In this document: piece after piece, positions 45,601 through 56,519 of the stretch
Numbering within the stretch: the first letter of the stretch is position 1
Layout: every line of letters begins with the position of its first letter
Origin: Berberis thunbergii
Taxonomy: Eukaryota; Streptophyta; Magnoliopsida; Ranunculales; Berberidaceae
Direction of reading: 5' to 3'
Assembly: GCA_003290165.1 (NCBI GenBank)
Contig: QNQO01000682.1
Coordinates: forward strand, 496,001 to 560,000
DNA length: 64,000 nucleotides
Program-made: the position numbers and the translations under genes
Notes under the pieces: model-generated
What the model was told of the DNA's origin: nothing
Databases searched by the model: none
What the model saw: only the letters and a program-made list of their open reading frames with translations

Positions 45601-48600
45601 CAAAAAATTGATAACATGTGAGCATGGCAAATCAAATAGATAGATTGACCCTGAAGAAAAAAGATTAAGCATGTAACTCTAAATGATGTAGTCTTGTCCT
45701 CAATGACATCATATTAGGACTTCTGCTGCCACAATTTTGATGAATCCAAATTGATAATGTGATTAGACAATCCCAAGCTTACAACTAGTCCATCCCTTTA
45801 AATTGTTCAGCAGTTCTGCTAAAACTTGAAACACTATAGATCATATCACTCAAACACCATGTGATCGTGATCATTAGCCAGGAATCATAGGGATCACTTG
45901 GTAGGCCTGATCAAATGAGTGAAGAAACATGCAGCGCGATTGACCTAACACAAATGTTTTCTGCACACCCAGATCTGAGAAGCCATTGTATACTTCACTA
46001 AGAATACATCAATATTACCATAATCAGCAGACCATAATTCATGCTTGACAATTAAATTCCACAAATCAATAGAAGAGCAAAGAGATCCGTAGGTGCCAAA
46101 GATTTGTGATAATGATGTATGAAGATGCTATACACTGAGAGCTGTATCAGAAAAATATTGTTGGCGGACGAAATGGCATTCTCAGAATGTATCTAATAAT
46201 GGATCCCCTAGACTGATATTGAATCATACTTTGTAACCTAGGCCTTTTTCAAAGATAGCTCGAGTAGCAACCATTTGTTCTTATTATTCTTCAACTCAAT
46301 TCTCAAACGTCCTAGGAATCTAAACCTACAAGTAGTTACATGACTTACATAGCTGAAGGCAAAGTTCGGGGGGAGCTTTTGGTTTTTTCATGTTGTCAAA
46401 GAGTTGAACAATGAAAATAGACGGCGAGTGCCTGTTCAAGGTTCAAGTCTAGCGCACCTTTACAAGATTAGAAAGTATTCTGTTATAAAGCATTAAATTG
46501 TTATCCATTATCAAATTGAAATCCTTTCAAAATTGGTCAGTAAACCAACTGTCCTTATCCCAGTAGTATAAAACTTGATCTCTTAAAGGAATTATCAACA
46601 AATATAATGAAACTGATATATAAAAAAATAAATAAAGGAATTCCTTGCTCACTTCACAAATTATTTTAACTTTTGACAGAAAGGACAGGACACATTTAGT
46701 TTTACATAAGCGAAGAACTCAACTAAACAGAAGAGCTGCAGATAAATTCATGGGATTTTTTAACAGAGTAATTTTTCTTGGGGAGAAAGTAATCACAAAT
46801 AGAATCAAACGCAAAGTAAAAAGTAAATGAAGCATGCTTGATCCTATAGACTAAAACATAAAACAAATACAGAAACAAGAGATACTAAGTCTCCGTATAT
46901 GGAGTTAACTAGTGAAATGGGCTTTGTATATCTAATCAGTAACTCCAATGCACAGAATATACAAGACATTGAGACAGGTTAAGACTATCAAGATAGAATA
47001 TGTAACACACATACTTACCAATCTTACTATCACCTTCATCCCTGATCTCTATTTCATCAGATGCTTCTCCAGAAAGCTTCAACTGGTTCCCAAAGTGCTC
47101 AAAACCTTCAAGAATACCTGAGGTGGCCTCCTCTGAAGGGCTTGAATCTAAACTTGAGTTAACTATCCCCTTCTCAAATCCTGGTTCTCGAACCTCAAGC
47201 CTTGTTTCAATATCTAATATTGCACCGCTTGAATACTCGATGTCCATTTCCATGGCCCAGACCTCATTCATATCCATCGGAAGAACCCTCATGCTATGAA
47301 TATAGGGTGGAAGAGACCCAACATCTAAACCAGTACAGGTGACTTCCCCAATATAACTAGGGGTTCTCATATTTGAAAGTGTTCTCTGCGAATAACAAAT
47401 AAAGAGTGTCAATACTACGAAAATAAGGAAGTACACGAATGTAGGCACACACTTTCTTGTCAATCTTTAGATTATGATAATATGATTGTGATCCTCACAT
47501 GATACAAACACCATGGTATAACAACTAAGAAGTGAAAACAATCAGTTTTCTTCCAAAATGTTATGAAAACTATGAATATTTCAAGGACCATCGCAAGTCA
47601 CAACTAAGTCAAACTTATGATTTCTAATCTAGCAATGAAACATGAAAAGTAATTTTTATTGGGAGAGGGGAAACACAGTTCCCAGTTTATTGTCAAGTGG
47701 TGACTATTTGATGGGTTTAGCGGAAGCTTACAAACCAAACATAACCAAAACTTGATGGACAAAGTTTCATAAATTCAATTAATTCTCAAACTTCAACAAA
47801 AACTTATTACAACTTTCTGATTAAGCCTATTTAACCAAAATAAAACCCTAAATCTAATTTAATTGGATCGTACTCCTAGTTGGCCCTTAACGTGGGTAGA
47901 CCCAATTATTAATTAATAATATTAGTATGAATAACACAATATTACTTTATTTTCCCTTACTTCGAAAAATTACCCTCGAGCTTTGAGGATGAAATTTCCA
48001 AAAGGTGTGCCACTAAGAGTCGACCTCGAACTCTCCCTTGGTAGTTGCTCGTACCATGAATCAAAATATAATTTTCTCTATGAATCCTTGGATCAAAAGA
48101 TGTTCATTTCATGATATGAATTCTCGCAAACACGTATGCCAAATTGTCTTCAAAGTTCGCCATATAATTGTCCAAAATTGGATCATAAATGATGTCGCTT
48201 AGACATAGATAGCCGGACATGTGGTGTTGAATAACCTCCATAGCAGAATCACAATATCCAAGTCTGTGGTGGTACCATGCCTTCCTTGCGGCTGTAAATA
48301 ACCTGGTCGACAAAACCAAGTTCATGTGGTCTTGCGAAGTAATTATGAGAGTGCACTTATCTTTGTCTTCCTAAACATTCAACACTCATCAACATCCCAT
48401 TGCTAAGCTTGGGCCTGAACCAAGGGGTTCGTAGGACTGCCTAGAGCATGCACAGTTTGAGCGTGACCTGGACAACGATAAAATCTGGATATTGAAGCTT
48501 CAGTTCGACGGCGTGGTATGTCTTGGGTTGTGCTTCGATGCAAGGGTTGTTCTTGATCAGACCCGCATATGTGAGGGTGATGGCTCTGCGATGAGGGTTC

Positions 48601-51600
48601 CCGTTCATATACCATGTCCTCCTCCATCACCTCTTTTCGTTTTCCACAACTTTGTGTATTTGGGATTTTAGGGTTTTCAACAAAAATTTTGTTGATTTCT
48701 TGACTGCGAACAAAATCATGGAATTTTGAGTTACAAATTGCAATTCTCGGCTCGCAAACCTGGGGAAATTAGAGTTGTTCTCCACAACCACACTTTTTCT
48801 TCCAACGTTATTTGATCTTCAAATTTTCTGTAATGTGAAAATCTGCAAAATTTTCATAATGTGTTTCAGCCTCACAATGCAATAACTTAACCGTATACCC
48901 TTTGTACACATCAAACAAGGGTGGTTTCTCCCAATCAAATCAACAGTGACTTTTCACGACATCTTTCTCCAAGATCTTACCACTCTAGCAAACCAAATAT
49001 AACCAAAACTTGATTGGCAAAACTTCATAAATTCAATTAATTCCCAAAATTCAACAAAAAGTGATTAAAACTTTTTGATTAAGTTTATTTAACCAATTTA
49101 AACCCTAACCTAATCTAATTGGACTCCTACTCCTAGTTGGACCTTAACATGGACCGACCCAATTATTAATTAGTAATAATAAATATGAATAACTCAATAT
49201 TACATCACTATTGCACAACCACTGATCACTATTGCACAACTATTGATGAAACAAAATGAGTGTCTAATAATATAAAACCACAAGTCAATACCAAGGATTC
49301 TTATGGAGCCCATATCAACAGTTTAGAAATTACTCATATTCTATTTGAGATATCATGGATATACAGATGATTAATGCAATGAAGACCAAACGGGGAAAAG
49401 AGCATCAATGAAATAAGTCAATAACTATGACTCAAGGAGTCCAAGGACTTCATCAGAAGCCTAAAGCAATAATGGATGGAGCACAGCACTAGCTGGAAAC
49501 ACTCAGTATAAATGCCAAGAGATAGCATGCAGTAGCCAATTTCACTAACTTGATGTCACTAGTATAAAGGAGGCAAGAATTAGGGTAATATCTTCTCACC
49601 AAAATTAGGAAGGAAATTTTGTAATACAAACCAGATCTATGCGTCGAGGAGCAAAATGTTGGATGGAAGATAAATTTGATCAAAGATTGAGCACAAATGA
49701 AATAAGGTTGTCGAGATGGAAAGTGAATAAGCAATAGTCTCGTAGAGAGCATATTCATAAAAGCGTCAATACACCAAACAATAAGGAAGAATAGATAAGA
49801 TTCATACAGAAAGCCAGCAACAACTAGAATGAGCTTGCAAGTTAAAGAATCTTTAAGGTGAAGGTAGAAATGGCATATGATAAAACAAAAAACTGCGAGT
49901 AGTAAAGGGGAATTAAGACCCACATAAGCGAGAATGAATATGCCGATTTAATGAGTGGTCAGTCAGGTTGCACCAATTGATGTGTCCCAGCTCAGTAAAA
50001 CATTTTTATTCATAAATTTATGAAAGTTCAAAATATAATAATTATAATAATAAAAATAACAATAATAATAATAACAACAACATTATTAATAACAACAATA
50101 ATAATAACGGAAAATGACTTTTAGGGCCTACTTTTTCACAAAATAAACAATTTAGATACCATAGTTGATGTAATGATTAATTTGTACCTACTTTTATACT
50201 TTTATGACCAACAAAGACTATTGCATTAACTCAGGTTAATTCAAAAGTTATATGACATTTATTTCCTAAAAAATAGAAAACCTAATTTTATACTTTTATG
50301 ACCAACATAGACTCTTTTATTAATAATTTTTATTTTTATTTTTTAGATATGTGTCAAGTTTCTTTTCTTCCTTCAATACTTAGGACCACTGATGCTAAAA
50401 AACATCAACAGAGAATTTGTGTGGCAACGGTGATATCAAAATTAAAGAAGTAGGAAGTACTACATCTTTCCAACTTTCTCCAAGTTCAGTCATTGGTTTC
50501 TTGAAGAATGTATGCTTCCATCAATTTATTAGTCTCCTTAAACATTTGAAATTTGTAATGGAACTATTACATATCAAGTCCTTTTTTGTGCAAAAAAGAA
50601 ATCAACAAATGATCTGTCGTCTGAAAAACCTATGGATTTGCGGTCATTGATTTCTTGAAGAATGTATGCTTCCATCAATTTATTAGTCTCCTTAAACATT
50701 TGAAATTTGTAATGGAACTATTACATATCAAGTCCTTTTTTGTGCAAAAAAGAAATCAACAAATGATCTGTCGTCTGAAAAACCTATGGATTTGCGGTCA
50801 TTGATTGTTGATGGTGAGAAAGGTGGCTCCCAATCGTCCAATTAAACATATGAACTCATTAGTCAAATTTAGATGCCCAATGGGCCTTCACAGTATCATT
50901 TGTGTGCATAAATAATTATCAAAAGGACATTGTAAACTATTGAAAAAAGTTGGCATGGAGAAGCATGATCAAATGAAGCTTTTGGGTTCATGGGTGAGTC
51001 CATTTGTTTACAGAATTAAATGGGCACTTGAAATTAAGGGAGTGGAGTACGAATATGTAGAAGAAACTCTAAGCAGCAAGAGTCCTCTGCTTTTGCAGAG
51101 TAATCCTGTTTATAAGAAGGTTCATGTTATCATTCATGGAAAAAAGCGATTAGTAAATCACTTGTTATAATTACATATATAATAACTATGTTATAATTCC
51201 ATTGGAATGTAAAAATTTCTGACAAGTTAATCAAATTGATTTTATTAATTAATTAAAACCAAATTTCTAATCATCATTAGCTACATTATGAAAAGTTTAC
51301 CAAACCTTAGCATAATAATTTGATTAACTTGTCAGTCAATGAAAGCTTATAAAAACTTATAATTTGTTGTTCATAATTAGAATAATTAATATCGATACCT
51401 ACCAGCAGCATGGGGTGAGAAAGGTAAAGGGTTAAAAAAATTAAAATAAAAAGCAAATAAAAATAGAAACACTAATAAAAAATCCTTGTTGGTCATAAAA
51501 GTATAAAATTAGGTTTTTTTATTTGTTTAAGAAGGGTAAATCTGTCCTATAACTTTATGAGTTAACCTAAGTTAATAAAATAGTATTTGTCGGTCATAAA

Positions 51601-51658
51601 AGTATAAAAGTAGTAAATGGTCTATTTTGTGAAGAAGTGGGCCTTAAAGTCATTTTCC

Positions 51659-51712
<54 letters not shown>

Positions 51713-54700
51713 TGATATAACTTGAAAAACAAAATCTCTAGAATATCAAGATTTTTTTTTTAAATCTTTCTGGCACAGTGGCTGTGAGCCATGAACTTGA
51801 ATGATACTTGTTGCTGTTACCAACACCACCTGATAATCAAAAGTTAAGCTAACATCGTTCCTCAGTTAATGTATGCTTAGCAATGCAAGAGAAGTTAGTA
51901 AATGTTTACAACCTGAATCCGCGCTTGGATGGCACTTTTCAAGTCGGTATTTCTTTTGGCATCAAAGAAAAGCCGCAACATCAACAAATTCCAACAAACT
52001 GCTCCCTCATCACTTGCAAATTTGTCATCAACATCTGCATCAGAGTTGACCGAGAACTGACTTTGGCTTCCAGAATGGTTAAATGCTGATGGTAATGATT
52101 GAGCTGTATCTTCAGCCAAGTGACCATTGGTAGCCTTTTCAATTGAAATAGGTTTTACAGATGCGGCAGCTGAGAATAAATCATGGGCTGACCGTGAGTT
52201 TTCACCCATCTTTCTCGCTTCACGAATAGATGATGAAGTGACACCCATGCCCGTCTTATTAGACTTTTTTCCAAGCTTTTTAAGAAAAAGGCGAACTTTT
52301 GAAGAAGGTCCATCAAGCCTTGTGCTCCTATCTGTTGGCTCACGGATAACCCGTGTGGAAGGTTTCATGAATGAAGGGTATCCTGAATTTAAGGATGTGA
52401 GGTAATCACCGAACTCTTTGCTCATTTTAGCGTACCAATTTTGTCTTTCACTGTCAACACTAGATGCCAAACGGAGGGCTTTACTCCATGATTCCTTCTC
52501 CCATGAAGTCTCAAGATATAAGTAACAAGTTTGGCTTCCATTGTATATTACAGAATTTCTGCTTTCAACTTTAATAGGGTACCTTTTGGACCTATGTAAG
52601 TCCACAAGCAGTTAAAAAAGGTAAGACACCCAAATCTGGAACTGAGAACAAGACAAATTTTTTTTAGTTGGTTGCATTTATTGCAGAAAATCAATACCCT
52701 GAATAGGCCCAAAGTGATTCCATATACAGGTGAGCACAAAAATCAAAGACATATCACTGATGCAAGCTGTGAAGAGGAAATCAATACTGTGTCTGCCATA
52801 CAAACAAAGCCCTCAAGGATAGAATCTCTCCCTCATGAAGATCCAGGAAAAACAAGTGTTATTAAGATGACAAAACACATGGTAGTGCAACATGATGCAA
52901 AATGTAATACTTCTTGCCACAGCAAATCACATGGAATGCAACCTCAAGGGTTGGGATTTGCCAATGGATACAACATTGGTGACCATCAGGGGAGAACTCC
53001 AAGAAGTAGTGATCAAATGATCCTACCCATTTGGATTTCTGAAAATATAATATGACCAAATGAATGGAAACTTGGAAAGATCAATCAGAATTTGGATTTT
53101 ACCACCAAGATAGTCACTTCAAATTTTTTTTTTTCCGGACACCATGTTTGAAACAATGTAACTAGTGCAATCTCGAGACACAATGCATTTCAAAAGCGCA
53201 AAAGCAGAGCTGTGTTACACATGAAAAAGTAAAATAAATAGGATAGATAATCATGCACCATAATCTATACTAAGCTGTCCTTTGGAATCAAACCTGGTTA
53301 GGGTTTAGTGTTTCTTCTGAGAAAACATTTACGTATTGAGTTAAATATACTAAACATACTATAAAATTGGAGTATCCTTAATATGCAAGTTGGAAAACAA
53401 AACCAGTCAAACTGACACCTCTGGGTGTGCCAATGAACAGATACAGAAAGATTATCTCTTGTCATCATTTTACGGTAAACGCGAGCTTTCCTCTCTTCTA
53501 TAGTATAAACAATGTTCATTTTTCCCTTTTCCTTGTGGGTCAAGTAGTATAGAAGTGATAGAATTAGGAATATGATTAATTTATTTTAATTAAGGACATG
53601 TTTGGTTTCAAGGAAAATTTTGGTTGGATGAGAAAATTTTGTATAGCAAATATTTCTCGGGACAAATTCTTATTGAGCGAAACAAGAAAAAAATTCCCTG
53701 GAAAATTTGCTTAGGGGGTGAGCTAAGCAAAAAATTTCACACAATATGAAGGAAAATAGGCACACACTAAAAAAAAAATCCCAGTCCAAAATTTCAACCA
53801 AACACCTTCAAGAAAATTTTTCTTTCCAAGCAACCAAACACTTGAAAATTTAATTTTCTCGAGAATAATTTTCTTTTCCATGCAACCAATTACACCCTAA
53901 ATTATTTTATTTACTAGTTAGATTGAGTCCGTATGCCCATTTAGGAATTAGGACTTGATTAAGAAATTGGGGTTTACTTGAATAGCCCGCGCGGAGTGGT
54001 TACAAAAAAGGCTCAAGGCCATTCAGAATAGTTGCCAAACTCTTTGACAAATATATGTTTCAGCTTAATTTATTATTTTATTTAATTATCAACAATTTTA
54101 TTAGATTAGTTGTTTATTGCTTTAGCGTTCATTACCTGACACCATAGCAAACTTGGAAAAAGATGTTTGAGAAAAACATATTGCATTAGAGAAAGAGAAG
54201 AGAGAGTACGGTAAACGGTGAAGGAAAGAAAAATAATCAATGGGGAAGATGTGGATAAAGGAAGATAGAGGTTTGGAATAGAGAATAAGAGATCAAATAG
54301 AATATGAGAGGGGTGGCGACGTTCAAACAGCCTCCAAAATTGTTGTTGCCGGCAGTTAGTAACCACCGGCCGGTGGACAGCAAAACCCTATCTGTGGCAG
54401 ATTGATCAACACCACCTCTATGCCACACGGCCTGGCAAACTGATCACTGTCATTGCAGGATTTTGCCAACCTTATAAATCCCACCTCTCATCCGTTCCTC
54501 CTCCAAACCTTGTGGGGATTGAGTTATTCACTACCTGTCATTTTGTTGGGTAGTTTATCAAACAAATCAAACCTTATCTACCCCTATTTCACTAACCCGC
54601 ATCAATAATCAGGTACTTGAAAAGGGGGACACTCTGAATGAGCCTCTTCCCCACCAAAATCCCTATCATTAAATCCTCTCCTGTAAAATCCTTTCATCTT

Positions 54701-56519
54701 TTGTAGAATACACTCCACCTCTCATACATGTCCCCCTACTTGGCTCCCTCTGTGACACTTTTTGGGCAAATCGTGAGGTAGCTTGTGTCACATGTTTCAC
54801 CCAACATTCAGAGATTGAGCTTGTCTTGTTGGATACATTCATCAAATGGAATATTCCGATTTTGTTGCAGCTTGATTGTTTGGGCATTGTGAGCAACTCT
54901 GTAGATAAATTTAGAAGCCGATGTACACCTTCTTTGGCATGTTTTTTGCAAGATTGGTTCGATTGATTGGGTTATACACTTTAAGTTTGTGAACAAGCTT
55001 CTTCAACTAGGGGAGGATGATTAGAATTAGAAATATAATTAATTTAGTTTAATTAAGATAATTTATTTACTTGTTGGATCAGGCCTCTAGACCATAGTAA
55101 ACAGTATAGGAATTATGGCTTGACTAAGAAGTTAATGACCGGTTATTAATAAGGCCTCAAGGAGACTGATGAAATTGAAAACTATCTTGAGAGGTGAGCT
55201 TTTTATTGTTTTATTTATGTTCCAGCAATTTCCTTCTTATTAGATTAGTTGTTTATTGTTTTAGAGGTCATTAAAAAGATTATCAATTCATGCATCAAGT
55301 CCATGTGACTGTTACTACACCAAGTGAAAGGAAATATAAAATAATCATACTAATGACAAAACTGTAATAATAAATTATAATAACAAAATAATTAATAAAC
55401 AAGAATAATATTTTGGCATAGTTGTCCCTATCTTAAGATACATACAATATCTCAATATGTATTGTATCTAAGCCACATCAATATGTCCTTGCATCATCCT
55501 TGTTTTCTCATTCTTGTTTTTTTTCTTAATACCCCTTAGTCTTTGTTTTTTTGTTTCTTCAGTGACTCACTCACTGGCTCCCTTCTCTTGTATTATTGCT
55601 CAGTTATTATTAATATATAGCCCTTGGAATTTATTGGTAAAAAAAGAAAAGTTTCTTTAGCTATAACATAAAAACAACTTCTTCAACCCACTATAAGTCA
55701 CTTTTGAGTCTTGTACTTCCAAAAGTGTCTCAAATAAGAAAAAATGAACTTACTAAGACCATAAACTTCTTAATTTCCATTAACTAAACAACTAAATATT
55801 TATTGAAAAGGAATTCGAGAAATCTTGACTAAAATTATCAAATACTAAAAAAGTTTGAATTTACTAAAAATAATAAAATGTGTTTTACTCTAAAAGAGTA
55901 CATTTCACATTTACTAAAAAAATAGTAAAAATCTGAAATTTCTGGAAACAATAGAAATATTGATATTTTGGATCTCGGGTCGTGCATCAGTATCGTGTGA
56001 TACTATCGCGCAATACAAGGATACCAGGACGTTGCAACGATGTATCATCTTTATACAAGGGACATGAAAGAATGGATGGATGACATATTTATCGAATTAT
56101 TTTAGGGGCCTCCTTGTTTGAATAAGTCTTGTTTGTACTCTATATGCTTAAATATTCGCTACTCTTTTTATACTACACTTAATATATTTTGAATGCACAT
56201 GTTAAATTTAGGTTTCAGATACATGACACAATAAACTTTACGATATGATTATAGATGCTCAACATAAAATTTGCAGAACTTACCACTTCCTAGTGGAAAG
56301 ATTTGTAGCCGAAACAGATGATATCATGCAACCCACAAGGCAAATAGTTGATTCAGAGCCATCTGGATCTTTCAGAATAAGGGACTTATCACCAAGTTTT
56401 GCATGTTTCTTAACAGGGAAAACCTCCAGGATTTCCTTTCTGCCCGTTTGTTCCTTAGATATTTTATCCTCAGACCACATTTTAGGGACCCTTTCTGGTT
56501 CTAAAATCCAAATTACCCC
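42083..56519 (-). CDS. TEX2-like SMP-domain lipid-transfer protein, 5' exon missing
   Basis: Six exons on the minus strand: 56519-56284, 52591-51913, 47385-47019, 45562-45474, 43604-43410, 42691-42083. All have GT/AG borders and compatible phases, giving 724 codons to a TGA at 42085-42083. Residues about 1-115 look like the PH-like domain of plant TEX2 homologues (ILEVFPVKKHAKLGDKSL, then ETSWEKESWSKALRLAS). A basic, Ser-rich linker follows (about 150-280). The SMP (DUF2404) domain runs from about 280 to 560 (WNLLMLRLFFDAKRN; MNEVWAMEMDIEY; LRLHVKPPPSDQ). A charged C-tail ends in KKMGEKLEEKRKN. Plant relatives are about 800 residues, so about 75 N-terminal residues with the membrane anchor are missing; none was found between 56520 and 64000. 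SMP proteins move lipids at ER contact sites; that role is inferred from family. No stop or shift was seen. Confidence 0.88.
43410..43604 (-). CDS. TEX2-like exon: SMP C-terminal part
   Basis: 65 codons in phase 0, from VPITLAIKVESVRGTLRL to LLLGNRFK before GTTAGA. It contains the KPPPSDQLWFSF motif typical of the plant family. Confidence 0.9.
44058..44176. mobile_element. 119-bp foldback hAT MITE in TEX2-like intron
   Basis: Exact 8-bp duplications aatgttta (44050-44057 and 44177-44184) enclose inverted ends ggaaaattctacagtgcccgg and ccgggcactgtaacattactcc. A second inner palindrome (gcatcgagata / tatctcgata) makes nearly the whole element a hairpin. Non-coding. Confidence 0.88.
45474..45562 (-). 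CDS. TEX2-like exon: short basic segment
   Basis: 89 bp between CATTGCAG and GTAACAG. It encodes GIKKSSSWKSAYVSRWK and then SMVHSIANQVSQ, a basic amphipathic segment conserved in plant homologues. Confidence 0.85.
47019..47385 (-). CDS. TEX2-like exon: SMP core
   Basis: The acceptor TTCGCAG precedes AGAACACTT (RTLSNMRTPSYIGEV). The exon encodes LPPYIHSMRVLPMDMNEVW and DIEYSSGAILDIETRL, the SMP strands, followed by an acidic loop. It ends one base into an Asp codon before GTAAGT. Confidence 0.9.
47731..49203 (-). mobile_element. Small LTR-like element in TEX2-like intron
   Basis: Two 215-bp direct repeats (47731-47945 and 48989-49203) share blocks such as 'cataaattcaattaattc' and 'tcctagttgg' and enclose 1.04 kb. 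On the minus strand a purine tract (AAGTAAGGGAAAATAAA) precedes the left repeat, as a 3' LTR should have, so minus orientation is likely. The interior has no recognisable gag or pol. Target duplications and primer site were not found, so a simple segmental repeat remains possible. Confidence 0.6.
50490..50797. repeat. Tandem duplication of 154 bp
   Basis: Copies 50490-50643 and 50644-50797 are nearly identical; the first visible difference is tcattgg versus tcattga at the start. The near identity implies a recent duplication inside the MULE. Confidence 0.9.
50955..51170 (+). pseudogene. Tau-class glutathione S-transferase N-terminal fragment
   Basis: 71 codons beginning MEKHDQMKLLGSWVSPFVYR match the thioredoxin-fold N-terminal domain of plant GSTU proteins, including the catalytic Ser in the WVSPF motif. 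Then come IKGVEYEYVEE, KSPLLLQSNPVYKK and a decayed HVIIHGKK, where VPVLIHNGK is usual. The family continues with ESMIILEYID; here the frame drifts and stops at 51170. The C-terminal helical domain is absent. It is a captured fragment inside the MULE with no expected enzyme activity. Confidence 0.82.
51913..52591 (-). CDS. TEX2-like exon: PH-like end, linker, SMP start
   Basis: It starts with G completing Trp, then SKRYPIKVES, and ends KSAIQARIQ before GTTGTA. It includes YLETSWEKESW, YPSFMKP, SSKVRLFLKKLGKK and the SMP opening CWNLLMLRLFFDA. The Ser/Lys-rich middle is likely disordered. Confidence 0.88.
53556..55270 (+). mobile_element. Degraded LTR element in TEX2-like intron
   Basis: Direct repeats begin TGATAGAATTAGGAATATG (53556) and TGATTAGAATTAGAAATAT (55018) and end gattagttgtttattg..ttca/gtca (54131 and 55270). 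A purine tract 'ctaggggagga' sits just left of the right repeat, so orientation is plus. The interior (54132-55017) has only weak coding traces. The left repeat is enlarged by a MITE (53594-53897). Target duplication not found. Confidence 0.65.
53594..53897. mobile_element. Tourist-like (Harbinger) MITE inside an LTR
   Basis: TIRs GGACATGTTTGGTTTCA and, inverted, GGGTGTAATTGGTTGCA resemble the Tourist consensus GGGTGTGTTTGGTT. The flanking TAA (53591-53593 and 53898-53900) is the usual 3-bp target duplication. The other LTR at 55018 lacks the 304-bp insert at the matching position, which shows it is an insertion. Confidence 0.8.
56284..56519 (-). CDS. TEX2-like exon: start of PH-like domain
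   Basis: The acceptor CTCAG precedes GGGGTAATTTGG (VIWILEPERVPK). The exon encodes the Lys-rich KEILEVFPVKKHAK strand region and ends ATNLSTRK + TG before GTAAGT. The split Trp codon is completed by the next exon. Confidence 0.85.

Larger units (their letters stand above)
50107..51660 (+). mobile_element. Pack-MULE-like element with long TIRs carrying a GST fragment
   Basis: The ends ACGGAAAATGACTTTTAGGG and (inverted) ACGGAAAATGACTTTAAGGC start inverted repeats of about 200-230 bp (50107 to about 50340; about 51455 to 51660). Both arms contain the words acttttatgaccaac and aacctaattttatac. It sits in an (AAT)n tract, so a 9-bp duplication cannot be told from the microsatellite. No transposase is present. 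The interior holds a tandem 154-bp duplication and a plus-strand GST exon fragment. Long TIRs plus captured host-gene sequence fit a Pack-MULE. It lies in the largest intron of the TEX2-like gene, antisense to it. Confidence 0.75.

Noticed and set aside
48104..48630. Minus-strand frames as a host gene in the TEX2-like intron
   Set aside because: They lie between paired 215-bp repeats, have no known domain and are likely the interior of a small retroelement.
50940..51170. A functional glutathione S-transferase gene
   Set aside because: Only the first part of the N-terminal domain is present, the end has drifted, no second exon follows and it sits between transposon TIRs.
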